The notes: generated from the letters alone by a model not told the origin. 64,000 nt of DNA from Exobasidium rhododendri (GCA_026210745.1 CP110630.1:6138001-6202000); one strand, 5' to 3'. Shown: positions 1 through 13,270, numbered from the stretch's first letter. Made by a program: numbers and translations.

Positions 1-2681
1 TGTGGGTTGGGTGATACCTGATGTCGTTTGTAGATCTGCAGGCAGTTGCTGCCTTGCCTTGCCATTAGTAATCGGACTCGGCACAGGAGACATGGCACGA
101 GGATGTGTATTGGGTATGTATAGTGCCAGTCGCCGTGTCGTATTGAGGTGCGAGCTAGGTCCTGAGGGAGAAGCCTGAATGCCGTTCTCTCTTGTCGCCA
201 TCTAGCGGAGGGCGTAGAAATGGCAGTCCTACGCGATATTATAGAACAAGGCTATGTTCGGGCTCGCTATAGACTTCCTGCAGTGACTATCAGTGGTAAA
301 GCTTCCCATTGATCGACCCAGGCTGGCGAGGCAAGCGTGTGTCTCTCTGGCTGTAGCAATGCTTAAAGTTCTACGAGGGCGACGCCAGAGAAGACGAGGG
401 TGAAAATCGACAGAAGTGGCCTGGCTCGTGCGAGTGTTCCGAGATAAAGAGACAGTCACCATTTTGTCACTCTCACTTTGCGGCAGGCGATCCTTTCAAA
501 GTGTATGAACGGGCAACTGTAGGGAAAGTACCGATCTTAGTGCATTCTGTTCGACGCTTCTTCTTTTGTTGACACAATTTTTCTGGGGACCAGTGACTCT
601 ATTTGTGTACAGCTCCATCTTGTCCTACATCTACCTCATCCGGCTCTTCCATACTTGTAGCCACGGCCCGCGCTGACTGAAGCATTCACACTGCCCCGCA
701 CCTTTCGAAGCTGTACAAGCACTGCCTCAAACGACCATGTTCGTGTCCTCTATCTATGCACATGCGACGTCCTGTAGGAGGGCTGAATGAAACGTACCTT
801 GTCGTTTATGTCACTTCCCCTTAGGAAGAAGGAAATGGCACTCTAGATTGATCATCTTACCCGGCCGGCAGTGCACCAATGGGACAAGCAAACAACGCTT
901 AGACTCTAGGTGAGGATGGTTGCTACGAGTCCTCAAGCAGGAGCTCTGTGCGGTTGCTTGGCAAGCTGCACATGAAGGGAGCGACAGGTGCGCTAGAAGA
1001 TATTTATTTTCCAATGCAGTAGTCGAACTAGTCAGACTGATTGATTTTGCTCTTTTTTTCATTTCTCTTCTGACAAGCGAGTGAAGTAGGCTAGACCAAC
1101 GTACGGTGCCCACTTACTGTTGTTCAGGATCAACGATGTCTGCCAGACCGGAATTGAATCCTTTTCCCACTTTACCTACGGACAGTGTGTATTTCGGTTG
1201 CATGTTTATTTCCAGAAGCTGCTCTTGTCTTCCTCTTTCAGGAGAAACAGACAGGAGGCGGTCGCAGAGAAGAAGGGGTTTCGCGTTGCCACTTTTACTA
1301 CACAGTTAGTAGGACTGCCCGCTCTCGTGAGAATCAAACTTTAAATATAAAATGCGTTCGGTGGCTTTAATTTCCTTCACCTTTAATACTGTCATGCAGT
1401 ACTAAGCTTATAATCTACCTATACGTTGCTCTAGGGTAAGATCTCCTTGCAGTACTTTTATCAGATCGAGAGTCTCTTTTAAGGTTATTTGCTCGTATAG
1501 ATCGTGTCCAAGAGTAATACAAAGTCGGAAGCAACCCTTTGCGCTGTTACCATTCTGTATTCAACAAGGGGGTGAAGAGCAGCGGGAACTCCTGACTTCT
1601 CGTGTGATAAAAGTTAAATCGATGGAGGAAATTGACGTGGAGCTGGATGAATATTAACGAGACAGACTCTTTGACGTCAATTCGGAGGGAAAAAAAGGGG
1701 TGGGGGTTGGAGAAACATGAGATCCCCGCCGAAGCATTCGTAAGAAGGGTGTTGTGAGAAAATGCTCTCTCCAGAGTCCGGCCAGTCCCTTCCTATTCCT
1801 CTCCATGGAGGGCAGACGAGGAAAAGACTAGCAGCGCTGGTGCATACTCAATAACCTGTCTGAAAAGAGGGCCCTAAAGCAATCCGAGGTCGGACGTGAA
1901 TACATTACAAGAACAGGAAGCGCGTTTTTCTATAGGAACAGTGATACAAGAGAGGCCGTTTATATTTAGGACGTGTCCTTGCATGTAGCAGTGCAAATTA
2001 ATTCCACCCTAACCAATCCACCGACTTGCCAAAAAAGCGCGAGAAACCTTTCCGTGGACCAGAGATGCATGCTCAGGTCACTTTGGGCAACGGACGGTCC
2101 CCAGCACAAAGTCCGAAGGGACATGGAGCCGAAGTGTATTTCCCTCACAAGATGGAGGGAGTCTAGTGACACTGTGTTCACATCAGAACAGGACTAGCCC
2201 TTGCATCGATGTACAAAGGATCAGAGTCCGAGGGGGGATTTCGCAAAGCTTAAGAGTTGTGCAACCTAACCGTTGGCTCTCAGAGGAAGAAGAGGTATAT
2301 AGACCTAGTACTTGTGTCCCCTTCGCAGAGAACTTGTCCCGGTTCTGCACATCACCATTATCGCCTTCCCCCATCATCCTCAGTAATCCCTCCTGTTTCC
2401 CCTTCCCTCTCACCCTCCGTATTCTCTTCCCTACTTGATCTCTGACGCGGCAACCTCTCACGACAGCTGTACCTTTTTCGGCCCGTCGTTCCTCTCTCCG
2501 CTGATCCCCTCGAGCCGCTTTACTTGTTCGAGACCGCCTTCCTTCCGCTGAGACCGAATAGCCGGATAACAGCTCTTACTACACATTAGCATAGAGTTCT
2601 ATCATCGGAAGCAAAAGGCTCTATTCCCTTCCCTGGTCAAGTGACACTCCCCGTTTCTTCCCCTGCAAGTCTCGTCACAAG
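1..2681. other. Long region without a supported gene
   Basis: I see no long open frame, no exon chain that restores a known motif, and no tRNA or rRNA in this 2.7 kb. All frames are broken into pieces under about 110 codons with no recognisable content. The last 400 bases look like the promoter and leader of the next gene: a TATA element followed by a pyrimidine-rich tract at about 2360-2420. A non-coding RNA or a multi-exon fast-evolving gene cannot be excluded by eye. Confidence 0.6.
2296..2302 (+). promoter_or_regulatory. TATA element of the DUF6534 gene
   Basis: TATATAG lies about 380 bases upstream of the start at 2682 and is followed by a CT-rich stretch (about 2360-2420), the usual fungal arrangement of TATA plus a pyrimidine tract at the transcription start. 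Function is inferred. Confidence 0.4.
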
Positions 2682-4201
2682 ATGGGTGCCAATGATCTGA
2701 CGTGAGTGTAGCCCGCTCCCTGCTTCTGTCTCTGCACCACCACTGACAGTGATGCTGGCGACTTCTCTTCCATCCAGCATCGGCTGTATCTTTATCGGAG
2801 TCGTGCTCAATGTCTGGCTGTATGGTTTCTCCTGCGTCCAGGCGTACATCTAGTGAGTCGAGCGGTTCCTGTCTTCGCGGGAGTGGTATCTGGCCACCGC
2901 CTATACTGACACGGTAAATGCTGTCACTCGCCATCAACAGTTACTCGCGCTTCAAGGAGGACAAGCCGTCCATGCGAGCATTTGTCGCTCTTCTCTTCAC
3001 TGCCGACAGTATAAATACCGTCCTGGACATCGTCTTTCTCTACAAATACGTCGTCAGCAACTTCGGCGATGCAGTCTACAACTCTCGAGCAAACAACGAA
3101 TTTGCAACTGACCCCATTTTGGTCTCCATGATTGGATTCCTGACGCAGCTCTTCTTTGCTTGGAGGGTGTGGAAATTGACAAACAGCCGATTCTCCTGGC
3201 TTGCGCCGCTCACGATTGTGGTCGTCGGGTTCCTCAGCTTCATATCAGCCATAGGGAGCACGGTTGGCGTCGTCATTGTTCGCGAATTTGCTCAATTTCA
3301 AAAGTTCCAATCGGCGGTCATCATCTGGCTGGCGGGCGCTGCTATTGCCGATGCGATAATTACCATTTCTCTCATCGTCACGCTTCACAAGGCTCGAACG
3401 GGCTTCTCACAAACAGACGACATTATCTCCAAGCTCATCCGTGGCACCTTGCAGACTGGTCTCCTCACTGCCTCGTTTGCCATCATCGACTTGATTCGTG
3501 AGTAGACAAATTCTCCTTTCCGCCTCTACTTTTCTCTCCTCCTGTCGCAGCTCCTTGGCTCATTTCTATCCCTTCTACTCTTCCCTGCAGTCTTCTTGGC
3601 CAGTCCGACAACGCTGCATCTTGTGTTCAATCTGCCACTTGCAAAGCTCTACGTCAACTCCCTCTTGTCGACACTGAATGCTCGTGCGTTTGCAAACAAC
3701 ACCCGTTATACGATGCATAGCTCTGCGCTTCGACACGAGGGTGGTAACAACCACTTGAGTCGACAGGAGTCTGGTGCGATTCAGTCTACCGTCTCTGCCA
3801 AAGGATTCACTCCCATCAGCAGCAACAGTGGGTCCACTGCAATCAATGAGATCAAGCCAAAGGCTATAGTCAAGAAAAACTACTTTTCAAACAGAGGAGG
3901 TACTCGATCACAAGAGGCGAAGGCCGACGGCATTCACATTCTCACGATTGAGGAGCGATTCGAGAGTACCCTACCGGAGAACGGACCACAACTGCTGCCA
4001 TACACCATGGGTAGAGGACCTCGCACGCCCGGTGAAAGTAGAAAGTCTTCGGACGATGAATTGAGCGACAACTTCAACATCACTCAGGAGTCTCTTGCCA
4101 TGACTGCCGTCCCGACTTCTCGAGAGCGAGCGATGGACAACGCCACCCCCACACCACCACCAGTAACAATAGCGGGAAACCACCCGTACCAGAATTACTG
4201 A
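2682..4201 (+). CDS. DUF6534-type multi-pass membrane protein
   Basis: Four exons: 2682-2701, 2778-2852, 2941-3497 and 3591-4201, giving 420 residues. The first exon encodes only MGANDLT plus two bases. The joined protein has about seven hydrophobic segments in its first 260 residues: GCIFIGVVLNVWLYG, then a YYSRFKED loop, LLFTADSINTVLDIVFL, a FFAWRVWKL segment, and a final helix ending FNLPLAKLYVNSLL. That closing segment, followed by the SLLSTLNAR stretch, is characteristic of DUF6534, a family expanded in Basidiomycota and of unknown function. The C-terminal 160 residues are hydrophilic and low in complexity, probably a cytosolic tail. It converges on the hydroxyacid oxidase gene with about 300 bases between. 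The start could lie further upstream if another short 5' exon exists. Receptor or transporter roles are guesses and I do not assign one. Confidence 0.8.
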
Positions 4202-4498
4202 TTCGTGAACCGGCTCTACAGTATTCACTACTCATTCATCCAGCACATATTTTTCAGCCTCTCTCACTTTCCTTTTTCTCTCTCATTGCCAATCTTTACG
4301 TCATCCTTGGCAGCTTGTATCTGTACGACTCACATTTATACTCTCACTTACATCCCGTACCTTCTTTCATCTCTTCCTCCTGCTCCATCTCCGGACACGA
4401 GTCCCACAATACTTTGGCATGCACCCTACTCTTTTGTCAGTTGCGAATAGAAAGTCGATCTTGCTTATTGTCTTAGTACAATTGAGGGAGTGGAAGTT

Positions 4499-6016
4499 CT
4501 ACATGCGACTCTCATGCCCAGCCTGGACGAGGAGATGGGGAGTAAGCTCATCGATCGACTTGATGCCGGCCAATGCGCAATTGAGCTCGAGGTCGGCCAA
4601 GAGAGATTTGAGCACCTGTTCCACCCCTTCTTGACCATTGACAGCCAAGCCCCAAGCCCAAGGCCTTCCGATTCCGACGAGATCAGCGCCAAGTGCTGTT
4701 TGAGAGGGGCGATCAAAATAAGGCCCGCTATCAGTGTCCGAGGAATGCCTTTTCATGCACTAATCTCTCTCACTCACCTAATGCTTTCATGATGTCTGCG
4801 CCGCTCCTGATCCCGGAGTCGAAGAAGATCTTTGGTCCGTTCTTCATGCTCTTGACATACTCCGCAATCGGTCTCAGTGCTTGCAAGCTCCCAATGGCTC
4901 CATCGACTTGCCTGCCTCCATGGTTGGACACCCAAATACCGTCCATGCCTGCTTCAACGGCTCGACTTGCGTCCGTCACACTCTGTATGCCCTTGAGAAT
5001 GATCGGCCCGTCTCCCCATACTTTACGAATGAACGGCAAGTCCGACCACTTCCGAGAAATGCCTGGATTCAGTTGACCTATAGCTGCAATGGAGGCAGCT
5101 AGCACATCTTCCTGACTTGCGTCTTCTCGCAGCGGTGATTTTCCTTCACAGAACTTCTCCACAAAGACGGGATCGCTGAAGACATTGGCAACCCCCTTCC
5201 CAGTCAGGAAAGGATTGTAACCGGTGTCCAAATCGGAGGGTCTCCAACCTAGAATCCACGTATCGAGTGTGATCACAATAGCTTTGTACCCTGCCTTCTT
5301 TTCTCGAGTGATGATCGATGTCGCAACGTCGTCATCGTGTGGCCAGTATAGCTGGAAGAAGCCCAAATCATCTCCGGAAGTGAAGTCAGCCTCGGAAGCT
5401 ACCGTCTCGAGAGAGACAGAGGCAGCACTAGAGTGAGTGTAGGGAATACCCAGGGAAGTCGCGGCCAGCGCCGTTCCCACGTCTGCCTCTTCGTGTAGTT
5501 GGCCTTGCACTCCAATCGGTGAGATTATTATCGGCGTCGCATACGTGGTCCCAAAGACTTCCCTCTTCATCTGAAATTCAGCAACGACAACATCGGCTAG
5601 CATGCGAGGGACTTGAGGAGAAAGGAGAGCCAATTAGAGACGTCGTACTCCCTCTCTCCCTTCTTCGTCTCATCCTACTGCAGCACTCACCAATCTGCCA
5701 ATTGTCCAATGCTTTTCGATTATTCAGTTCGGTCTGCTGGGTACTTGCACTTCCATCAACATAGTCAAAAGCTTCGCCCTTGAGCTTCTTTTGCGCCAAT
5801 CCTCGCAGCTTCCAGTACTTTGTCGTCTGTGGCTTCATTCCGCCTTGCAATGCCTGTATGTAAATCTCTCGCATGTATTGGCTCTAGCACAGCATGTCAG
5901 CAGAGTTCTATCTTGATGCTCAAGTACACGATCCTCACTTTTGCTTCGTCCATGATGTCGTTGGTGTTTTTGTGTGAGTGGACGGTGCTCTTGGCTGGAT
6001 TTCGCCCGTTCACCAT
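4499..6016 (-). CDS. FMN-dependent 2-hydroxyacid oxidase, lactate 2-monooxygenase-like
   Basis: Exons on the minus strand: 6016-5939, 5883-5691, 5611-4778 and 4695-4499; 433 residues. The start ATG opens MVNGRNPAKSTVHSHKNTND. FMN-dependent alpha-hydroxyacid dehydrogenase features are in order: the AFDYVDGSAST stretch, the ISPIGVQG flavin segment, the lysine in ILKGIQ (about residue 297), and the catalytic histidine in SNHGGRQVDGA (about 321). The FDSGIRSG and ALALGADLVGIGRP flavin-phosphate motifs follow. The last of these is only restored by splicing 4778 to 4695, which supports that junction. The family oxidises L-lactate or similar 2-hydroxyacids; the sequence most resembles the fungal lactate 2-monooxygenase branch. 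The exact substrate cannot be read from sequence. No mitochondrial or cytochrome b2 haem domain is present, so it is not a CYB2-type enzyme. It diverges from MBP1. Confidence 0.87.
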
Positions 6017-6617
6017 CTTTAAAGCTTTTGATATGCGGGGGTGTTCTTTCAGTGGACTAGGCCGCGGAGTGCACCGATGTGGAGCAACATCACGTGGACC
6101 GGCATCGGTTTCTTTGCTTTCCCCTCCTCTGCTCCAAGACCTGCGAGTGCTGAGGAATGCATAAGATTCACTGCACGGGACAGGCGGCTGAGTTCCTATT
6201 TTTACTTCTTATTATGGAACGAAAGGAGCGGTTCTTGTAAGAGGTCTCCGATGGCTTGGGCCGATCATCAGGGAGGAAGGAGTGATTGATTTTCGACAGA
6301 CAGGTACCGTACAGATACGCTGCAGTGATGAAATGCGAAGAGGGAGCGCGTTGAGGCCGCGTGGGAAGAGAGAAGGCAAGAAAGAGAGGAGACGCACATT
6401 GAAATGGAAAGAGAAAAGAAAAGAAAATTCAAAACTGGTTTCATCTCCCATAGGAGCGACGCGTTGGAGTACGCGAGGCCCTCAATTAACCAACAGGTCG
6501 TCGGGTCTGCTTCCATCCCCCGATATTGCAAACTCTTCTCATAGGACCTTGCTTTCGTGTCAATCGTGTCAGCAGCTGACTTCACTTCATCCGTCATCTA
6601 CATCCTAAAATCCTTGT
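6017..6617. promoter_or_regulatory. Divergent promoter between hydroxyacid oxidase and MBP1 genes
   Basis: This 601-base gap separates two divergent genes and has no convincing coding content. An A/G-rich block lies at 6350-6430. I see no clear TATA element or identifiable factor site. Confidence 0.5.
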
Positions 6618-9310
6618 ATGGCCACGACATCCACAACTGCAACGATTCTTCTACCGGCGATGACGGAAGAGTCCAACTTGGGAGGCGGGACCTCGGCGAC
6701 AAAGAGCGTCTATCTGGCCACGTATTCTTCTGTGGCTGTCTTTGAATTGATGGTGCGAGGCATTGCGTGTATGAGAAGGCGCACAGATGGCTACATCAAT
6801 GCTACACAAGTACTCAAGATTGCAGGTATCGAAAAGGCGAAAAGGACGAAGATTCTGGAAAAGGAGATTCTTACCGGCGAACACGAGAAGGTGCAGGGAG
6901 GGTACGGCAAATATCAGGGTACATGGTACGTGTGGTGGAGTGTGACAGACAGAATAGGGGAGTGTTGGAAGAAAGGAGACTAACAATTGTCTCACGAAAA
7001 ACCAACAGGATCCCTCTCAATCGAGCACAAGAACTCTCTGCTACCTACAACGTAGCCCACCTCCTCGAACCCTTGCTGCATTTTGATCCTTCTACAGCTG
7101 CCAGCGTACCCGTCGCCGGCCCACGACGAAGACCGAACCCCAATGCTCCCGCTGCGAGCATCTACCATCGGCAAGGAACAGGCGCACAGCAGAAGTCTGC
7201 AGTGAAAGGCGCTGCTGCTACCGCCTCCAATGGCATTTCATCACAAGCTGTTGCACTTGCCGGACCTAGTCAGCAGCCTCGGTTCTTACCCTTACGACCG
7301 CCGCCAGATCTTGAATCGCCAAACACCTATCCTCGTGGGACGACTGCGGAACAGAGAGATCTTCTCTCCAGCTTCTCGTCTCACAGCTACACTCCACCCG
7401 GTGCTCCGCTGGCCAACAACACCGGCAAGAGCAAGCGAAGTGCCGATGACATGCAAGAGAATGGCGTGGAGGGAGAAAGGGAAGCGAAGAAGAGCAGAAG
7501 CGACACATTGGAGAGTAGCGCTGGACTCGCAAATGGCAAGACGATTGCACCATCACCGGTCAAGGATCTCAATGCACTTGGCAGAATCACTTCACCTACT
7601 TCGGCATGGCGAGGAGCAAGAGCACCTACTCGGCTGAACCGTGTTTCTCTAGGACCACCCGATGCCTTGCGTGTTTTACAGTTGAATGGCACTCGCTTCG
7701 CCGATCGACCACAGACACTGCACGAAGGGGACGAGGGAGAGAAGAGAATGCGAGCTAGGATCTTGCAGCTGTTCGTTGAAGCAAAGTTGGCTGAAGTCGA
7801 TCCGGAAGAAGGAAGCGAGAGTCCGACCAGCAATGACCTAGCCAAGATGAATGATCTGCTTCTCGAATTGCGACACGCTGCCAGTCTTGCTGGTCACAAC
7901 TTACAAGCAGAAGGGGGTGATGTAGAGTTGCCGCCTGTGGTAGATTTGAAGGGACCTCCACCCTGCGTCGATCTCGTCATTGACGACCATGGTCACACGG
8001 CTCTTCACTGGTCGGCAGCTTTGGCTAAATTAGCACACGTTCGGATGCTAGTCTCTACCACATCGGCATCAGGAGGAGCCAATCCTCACGCTGGCAACCA
8101 TGGAGGCGAAACGGCACTTCAGCGAGCTGTGCTTGTCTCCAACTCGTATGACAGCAGCACCTTTCCGATCTTACTACACCTACTATCTCCCAGTCTTCAT
8201 ACGCGAGACTATCGGAAGAGAACCGTTTTGCATCACATTGCACTCGTATCTGCCTTGCGAGGAAGGGGTGTCGCTGCTCGGTATTACCTGGCGTGCGTGC
8301 TGGAGTACATTGCCCTTCATCAGAGTGGAAGATACGCTGCTCTGATTGATGCACAAGACGAAGATGGCGAGACGGCTCTGTCGATTGTGGCGAGGATCGG
8401 GAATGCAAGCATGGTCAAGATGCTCCTCGACGTAGGTGCTCGAAAGGACATTACCAACGCCTTGGGATTGAAACCTTCGGATTGGGGTATAGAAGAGCTC
8501 GACGTCGACCATGATGACGCTTCAAAGACGACTGGCGCACCTGAAAAGCAGGCCAGCGACGTGATCAGTAGCTTGACCAAGCCGCCGAAAGCACCCGTCC
8601 AAAAGAGCAAAGATGTCTTGGAACAGATGTCAGCCGTCTTGTCTGATCTGAGTGACGTCTTCCAAAAGGAAATCGACGACAAGGAAGAAGCTCTCACTGT
8701 AGCTCAAGCGCATCTGCAAAGTGCTACCCGCGAGCTGGCAACACGAAGAAGGAGGATCGCAGAGGGTCAAGCACGAGTGGCTGAAAAGGATGAGGCAAAG
8801 CTGAGAAGAGTGAATCTTGTGCGGACGTTGCAGGCAGAATTGGGCGTCGGCGAGGAGGAAGGAGAGGCAGAGCTGATCAGCCGATGTCTGCAATTCGAAA
8901 AAGACATACTCCAAAAGAAGAGCACAAGGATGGATCTGGATGCAGGGCCTCTTTCGTCGTCGTCCCTACTAGATCAAGAGACAGTCTTTGCTGATCCAAA
9001 GGGCGACGACAGCACGGTCAAGATGCGATGGCTTCGTGATTGGTACAAGAAGCATTTAGACTCCCTCCAAGCAAGGATCGGCGACCTACATCAATCAAGC
9101 CAGTCCAAACTAGATCAATGCAGAAGGGTAGTGGCCATGTGCTGTGGCGTGCCAGAGAACAAGGTGGAAGCCATGCTGGATGATCTGGTAGCGGCGATTG
9201 AGTCAATAGGAGTAGAGGGAGTAGACCTGCAACGTCTGGCTGGCTTTCTCAGCAAAGTCAATCGAAACCCGCAGAGGATAGTAAGCAGTGAGCTGCCCAT
9301 CGCTTCGTGA
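6618..9310 (+). CDS. MBP1: MBP1/SWI4-type APSES-ankyrin transcription factor
   Basis: Two exons, 6618-6925 and 7009-9310, give 869 residues. The first 110 residues form an APSES (KilA-N) DNA-binding domain. Recognisable pieces are VYLATYSSVAVFELMVRG, MRRRTDGYINATQVLKIAG and the [21 protein letters not shown] stretch, the last created across the intron. A low-complexity linker follows. Ankyrin repeats lie at about residues 410-600, with DDHGHTALHWSAALAK and EDGETALSIVARIGN the clearest. A coiled-coil region at about 640-740 comes before the C-terminal heterodimerisation region typical of Mbp1, Swi4 and Res1/2. The family forms MBF/SBF with Swi6 and drives G1/S transcription at MCB (ACGCGT) sites. 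No SWI6-like partner lies in the window. The single intron cuts the DNA-binding domain. Confidence 0.93.
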
Positions 9311-9479
9311 GAACACCTGAGAAGGAGGAGAGGATATGACATTGGTATGTTCTTCAGCAAGGAAGGGAAAGGTGGACGGTCGTGCTGGTGTTTGGTATTT
9401 GGTATATTATTTGTATTGCACATCGTACCCATCATTGTAATCTATGTTTTTGAGAATGTCTCTGATCGACGTACTTAAA

Positions 9480-12400
9480 TCAAGCAGCGGCGTAGGTGGC
9501 TAAAGTGAAAAGGCGGAGCTCTTCCAGTAATTCATTGGATTGATGTCGGACCAGGCCATCGACGTCCGTCTGTGCCAGGTAGCTCAACACTGTCGAAGTC
9601 CGTTGCACTTTGCTCTTCGAGAAGAGGAGAGGGCCGTTGTTCTTACTTGTCGTGGTAGCTTTCCTCCCAACGCTGCCTCCAATGATGCCACCACCAGGGA
9701 GACGGAGGGATGTGAGGCCATCTTGCTCTTTCGCTTTGTCTTCGTGCCAATTCTTCTCCTGTATCACTTCCAATTGATGGCGACTGCCCCGTATGAATAA
9801 GGCTAGCAGGAGTACCGCCGCCCTCCGAAGTTGTGGTAATTTAGAGTCGGTATGGGTAGGGTCTTCCATATCTTGTCGCTGCTGATTCCCGACCGGCGCT
9901 CTGACTGCCGTCTCCACGGAAAGTAGATCGAGCATGGAGTCGACGATTCTCTCTCCTAGTCGCGAGGCAGAAAAGGCTAGAGGGCACGCTTCCACGCATG
10001 TACCCAAGACGGACAAGTAGGAAGACCTCAACGTTGTGGATCTTTGCGAGTCCCTCAGTGCGGTCAACAGTGGCTCGACTATCTCATCAATGTGGGGCAG
10101 TAGCGCTTCTTCTAGCTTCTGTACCACTTGCAGCAGTGCTTCGCCCATGCGAAGCTGCATATCCACTTGCGCCTTGAGTACTCCACTTTTGCTAGATTCT
10201 CCTAAGTAAAGGCTTACGATTCTCCTTATCATCTTCCCTCCTCCAGTGTTGGCCATCTCTGCGATGCCCTTGACCGCGTTCAGGTAGAGGAAGCTTTCAT
10301 CGTTCTGAATAGCTTGAATGTAGATGTCGAGAATAGCAGGCGTCAAGGCTGGGTCCATCAGACGTCCTTTCGAAGTGTCAGTCGATCCACAACCGGCAAG
10401 CTCTTTCAGCAGAATGAGTCCGTGAGCTCGGACCGGTAAGATCGGATCCTGAAGGAGTAGAAGTGCCTCTTGGTACATTCCGTTCCCATTTTCAAAAGCT
10501 AGTTGAAGCGAGGTGCCGGATGTATTAGCATCCTCTGCCTTTTGCGTCATCTTAGACAACTGCCGTGCCGTAAGGACCAGCCTCGCCTCCTTTGCCAACG
10601 CACGAACCTCACTGCTCGCAGCACTAGAAGCTTGCACCTCTAGCTTCGAAGAGACTACCCTGAGGATCGTGTGAGTGTCCATCGACATGTTGGGGTCACC
10701 TTCCAAGAGCGACAAGAGCAAATTCAACGCAGTCTCTACAAGTTCTTCATCTGTTTCGTCCCTCTCCTCCTCCTCCACCTCTTCTTCTTCTTCTTTCACA
10801 TTTAGATGGCTGCTGCTCTTCTCTCTCACTTTCTGGCCTATGCTGCTGAGTCCATCAAAAGCACCTCCCTTTCTCCCGTTGGCAGACAGGAAGGGCAGAT
10901 CACTTCCCATCACGACACCGTCTATAGTGGAAGGAGCTGATGATTTCGCCTTGCTCCCAAGCGCAAAATCGATGAACGTGAGGACTTTGCTCGCTTGCTC
11001 AGAGAGGGCTTCCGATCCAAAAGCACCCAACAGCTCCAGAATGTGTTGCACAAACAGCACACTATCAGTCGAAGAGACCACACTAGTCGACAGAGCTCTC
11101 TCAGCTTGCTTTGCGAGAATGTACGATTGAAGCAGAGAGCTCAGAATTTCCGAGGCGACGTCCTTCCGAGAGGCATCTTTTAGCAAGGAGGAGAGCAAGA
11201 TAGGCGAAGGCGTGAGATTTAGAGCAGATAGGATCGACGACGGTATGGTGTCATTCTCTTCTTCTGCCTGTAATAGTGGCTGCAGATCTGCGATGTTCAG
11301 AGTCGAGAGAGTCGTCGCTAGATCGTCACCTTCTGCAGATGATCTTCTCCAAGCGATGCAGAAACGGCTGCTATCTTCAGTCTTCCAGTATGGATGAAGG
11401 TGATCCTCTGACTTGTGTTCGATTGCTATAACGCTGGTGCCAGACGTACCGAAGAGCCCTCGCTTTCTACTGGGACTTAGCACATCGATGGCTGCCTGCA
11501 TGTCCACGAGCCGAGTCCATGTAGTAAGTATTGACCAGGTCATAGTGAGCAAGGCAGAACTCGAAGCCTTGTCCTTTCCCTTGATCTCCGCGATTGTTGG
11601 GCCTCTGTTTAGCTTGAGAAAAGAGTGGAGAGTGAAGAGGGGAACGACGACTGGTGCGATGAGAAAGGACAGGAATGAGGTGGATGGCTCAGAGTGCTCG
11701 ATCAATTGGTACAGTAGGTCGATAGAGGCATGTACCTCGTCATACGTTGCTGTTGACTCCCCGATTGAAGTTCGGTGTTCATCGGGAAGGAGGTAATTCC
11801 AGACGTGCTGTTGTAGAATTCTATCCACTGCCTCCGGTGCTACTTCGTGCAACCTAGCCAGAGCAAAGCAGGCAGCTGTCTTTTGAGTGGAAGTCGACTG
11901 ACGACTAGGCAACAGGTGCTCTTGTCGCTCTTTATAGCTACTATGAGGTAAATCCCCGACAACTTCCATCAATCGAGGAGCGATGAGGGAGGCAAATGTA
12001 CCGACTGGCATGTTTGGAGGTGGGCTGCTGAGTAAATGACCGACACCAATCATCTTCTTCAACAGGGAACTGCCTTGATCATCGCCGTTGCCGAATGTGA
12101 TCTTGAGCAGTGCCATGACCCCATCCGTGCGTAGCATCTGTGCCGAATAGAGACGCTCCGTCGACGACTTGGCAAACGACGGGATCGGATGGCTAGGCTG
12201 CTCCTTCTTCGACGGTGCCGATGCTATGTGGCCAGTCGCAGAAAGCACTCGAAGACAAGAGGACGTCGACAAAGATCGGAGAAGGTTGTTCAAGAAGAAA
12301 GATGAGCTCCGCCTAATTCCTTCACCTCGTGGGTCACCTTTCTCAACCTTCGGACCCATTGCCAGCCGAACAGCTAGAGCAACAAAATGTGGTGCACAAG

Positions 12401-13044
12401 TATGCAAGAGTGCGTTTGAGATTTCGCTGCGCTCGCCATCGATACCGACGATCAAGCGAAGCTGACCTAGAGTTCTGTCCATGTTCTGTATGTGAAGTTT
12501 CAGACGTTGTACTGCAGCTTGCTTTCTTTCATTCAGCAGTGCATCGTCTGGCAATTCTTGCAGCTTTTCCAGTGCTTCCCCGGAAAAGTCTGGACTCTGC
12601 AGTGTCATGATGGTAGAGTCAAAGGCAAAGACCAGAGGAGCGAGCTTCCAATTGGCAAGTATGGATGTTGTAGTCTGCAGGATTTGAAGATCCCTCACGC
12701 CGAGCTTTGGTATCGACGATTGCCTTGCATTTTCCTTCAGCAGTGCTTCATGGACTAGCTGCAAGACTGTCATTGTACAGTCTCCCGTTCTTTCTTCCGC
12801 GCTCTCACCAGCATTTTGCTCTTCCTTGCCTATAGCATTGTAAAAGGCATTCAGTCTCTCCTCTAGACGAGCTGCCAAGCGAGCTTAATGAGAAGGATTA
12901 GAGTCTGATGGGAGGCAAAGCGGCAAGGACAGGTCTGTGCTCACCCTCCTCGCTCTTCTGCGACACTGGCAGCTTCTCATCTCGGAGACCACACAGACAG
13001 GCGGCGGCTTCGATTGCTTGTCTAAGTCCCTGTGAGCCGGACAT
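9480..13044 (-). CDS. RTP1: RTP1/TANGO6-like RNA polymerase II nuclear import factor
   Basis: Exon 1 is 13044-12945 and exon 2 is 12883-9480, giving 1167 residues. The protein is almost wholly helical. The C-terminal half has HEAT-like segments, notably LLLLQDPILPVRAHGLILLK (about residue 870) and a VDGLVRHQSNELLEELRLF ending, which match the two conserved RTP1 C-terminal regions. RTP1 helps assembly and nuclear import of RNA polymerase II subunits; the animal relative is TANGO6. An acidic stretch of consecutive glutamates lies near residues 700-715. It is convergent with MBP1 (about 170 bases apart) and divergent from the gamma-glutamyltranspeptidase gene. The short first exon is supported because splicing to an AAG acceptor restores a continuous amphipathic reading frame. 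Family assignment rests on pattern and layout. Confidence 0.72.
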
Positions 13045-13270
13045 TACCCAGGCATGCTCATCTTGAGAAGATGAAGCTTTAAAATTGTAAATCCGTGGAG
13101 AAGGTCGTTAGTGAAATCGCCCTATAAGTATTCTATCTTAGTCTCTCATCCTCCACGCGAGAAGTTCGAGACCTTTGCCGATCAGAGCAATCTATCTCCA
13201 AATAGTGCTTCAAGGCAGTCTTTCATCCTGTAAACACCCCTCTTCCAGCTCACAGGGCCACTCTCTCGAC
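13045..13270. promoter_or_regulatory. Divergent promoter RTP1 / GGT
   Basis: A 226-base gap between divergent genes. TATAAG at 13123-13128 lies about 145 bases upstream of the gamma-glutamyltranspeptidase start and points towards it. A frame open upstream of 13271 has no ATG and is taken as leader. Confidence 0.45.

Noticed and set aside
10675-11130. Ser-rich plus-strand frame opposite RTP1
   Set aside because: It arises from Glu- and Leu-rich codons of RTP1 read in reverse; no start context or homology.
13150-13190. Possible tRNA B box (AGTTCGAGACC)
   Set aside because: No paired T-stem, no A box at the right distance and no acceptor stem.
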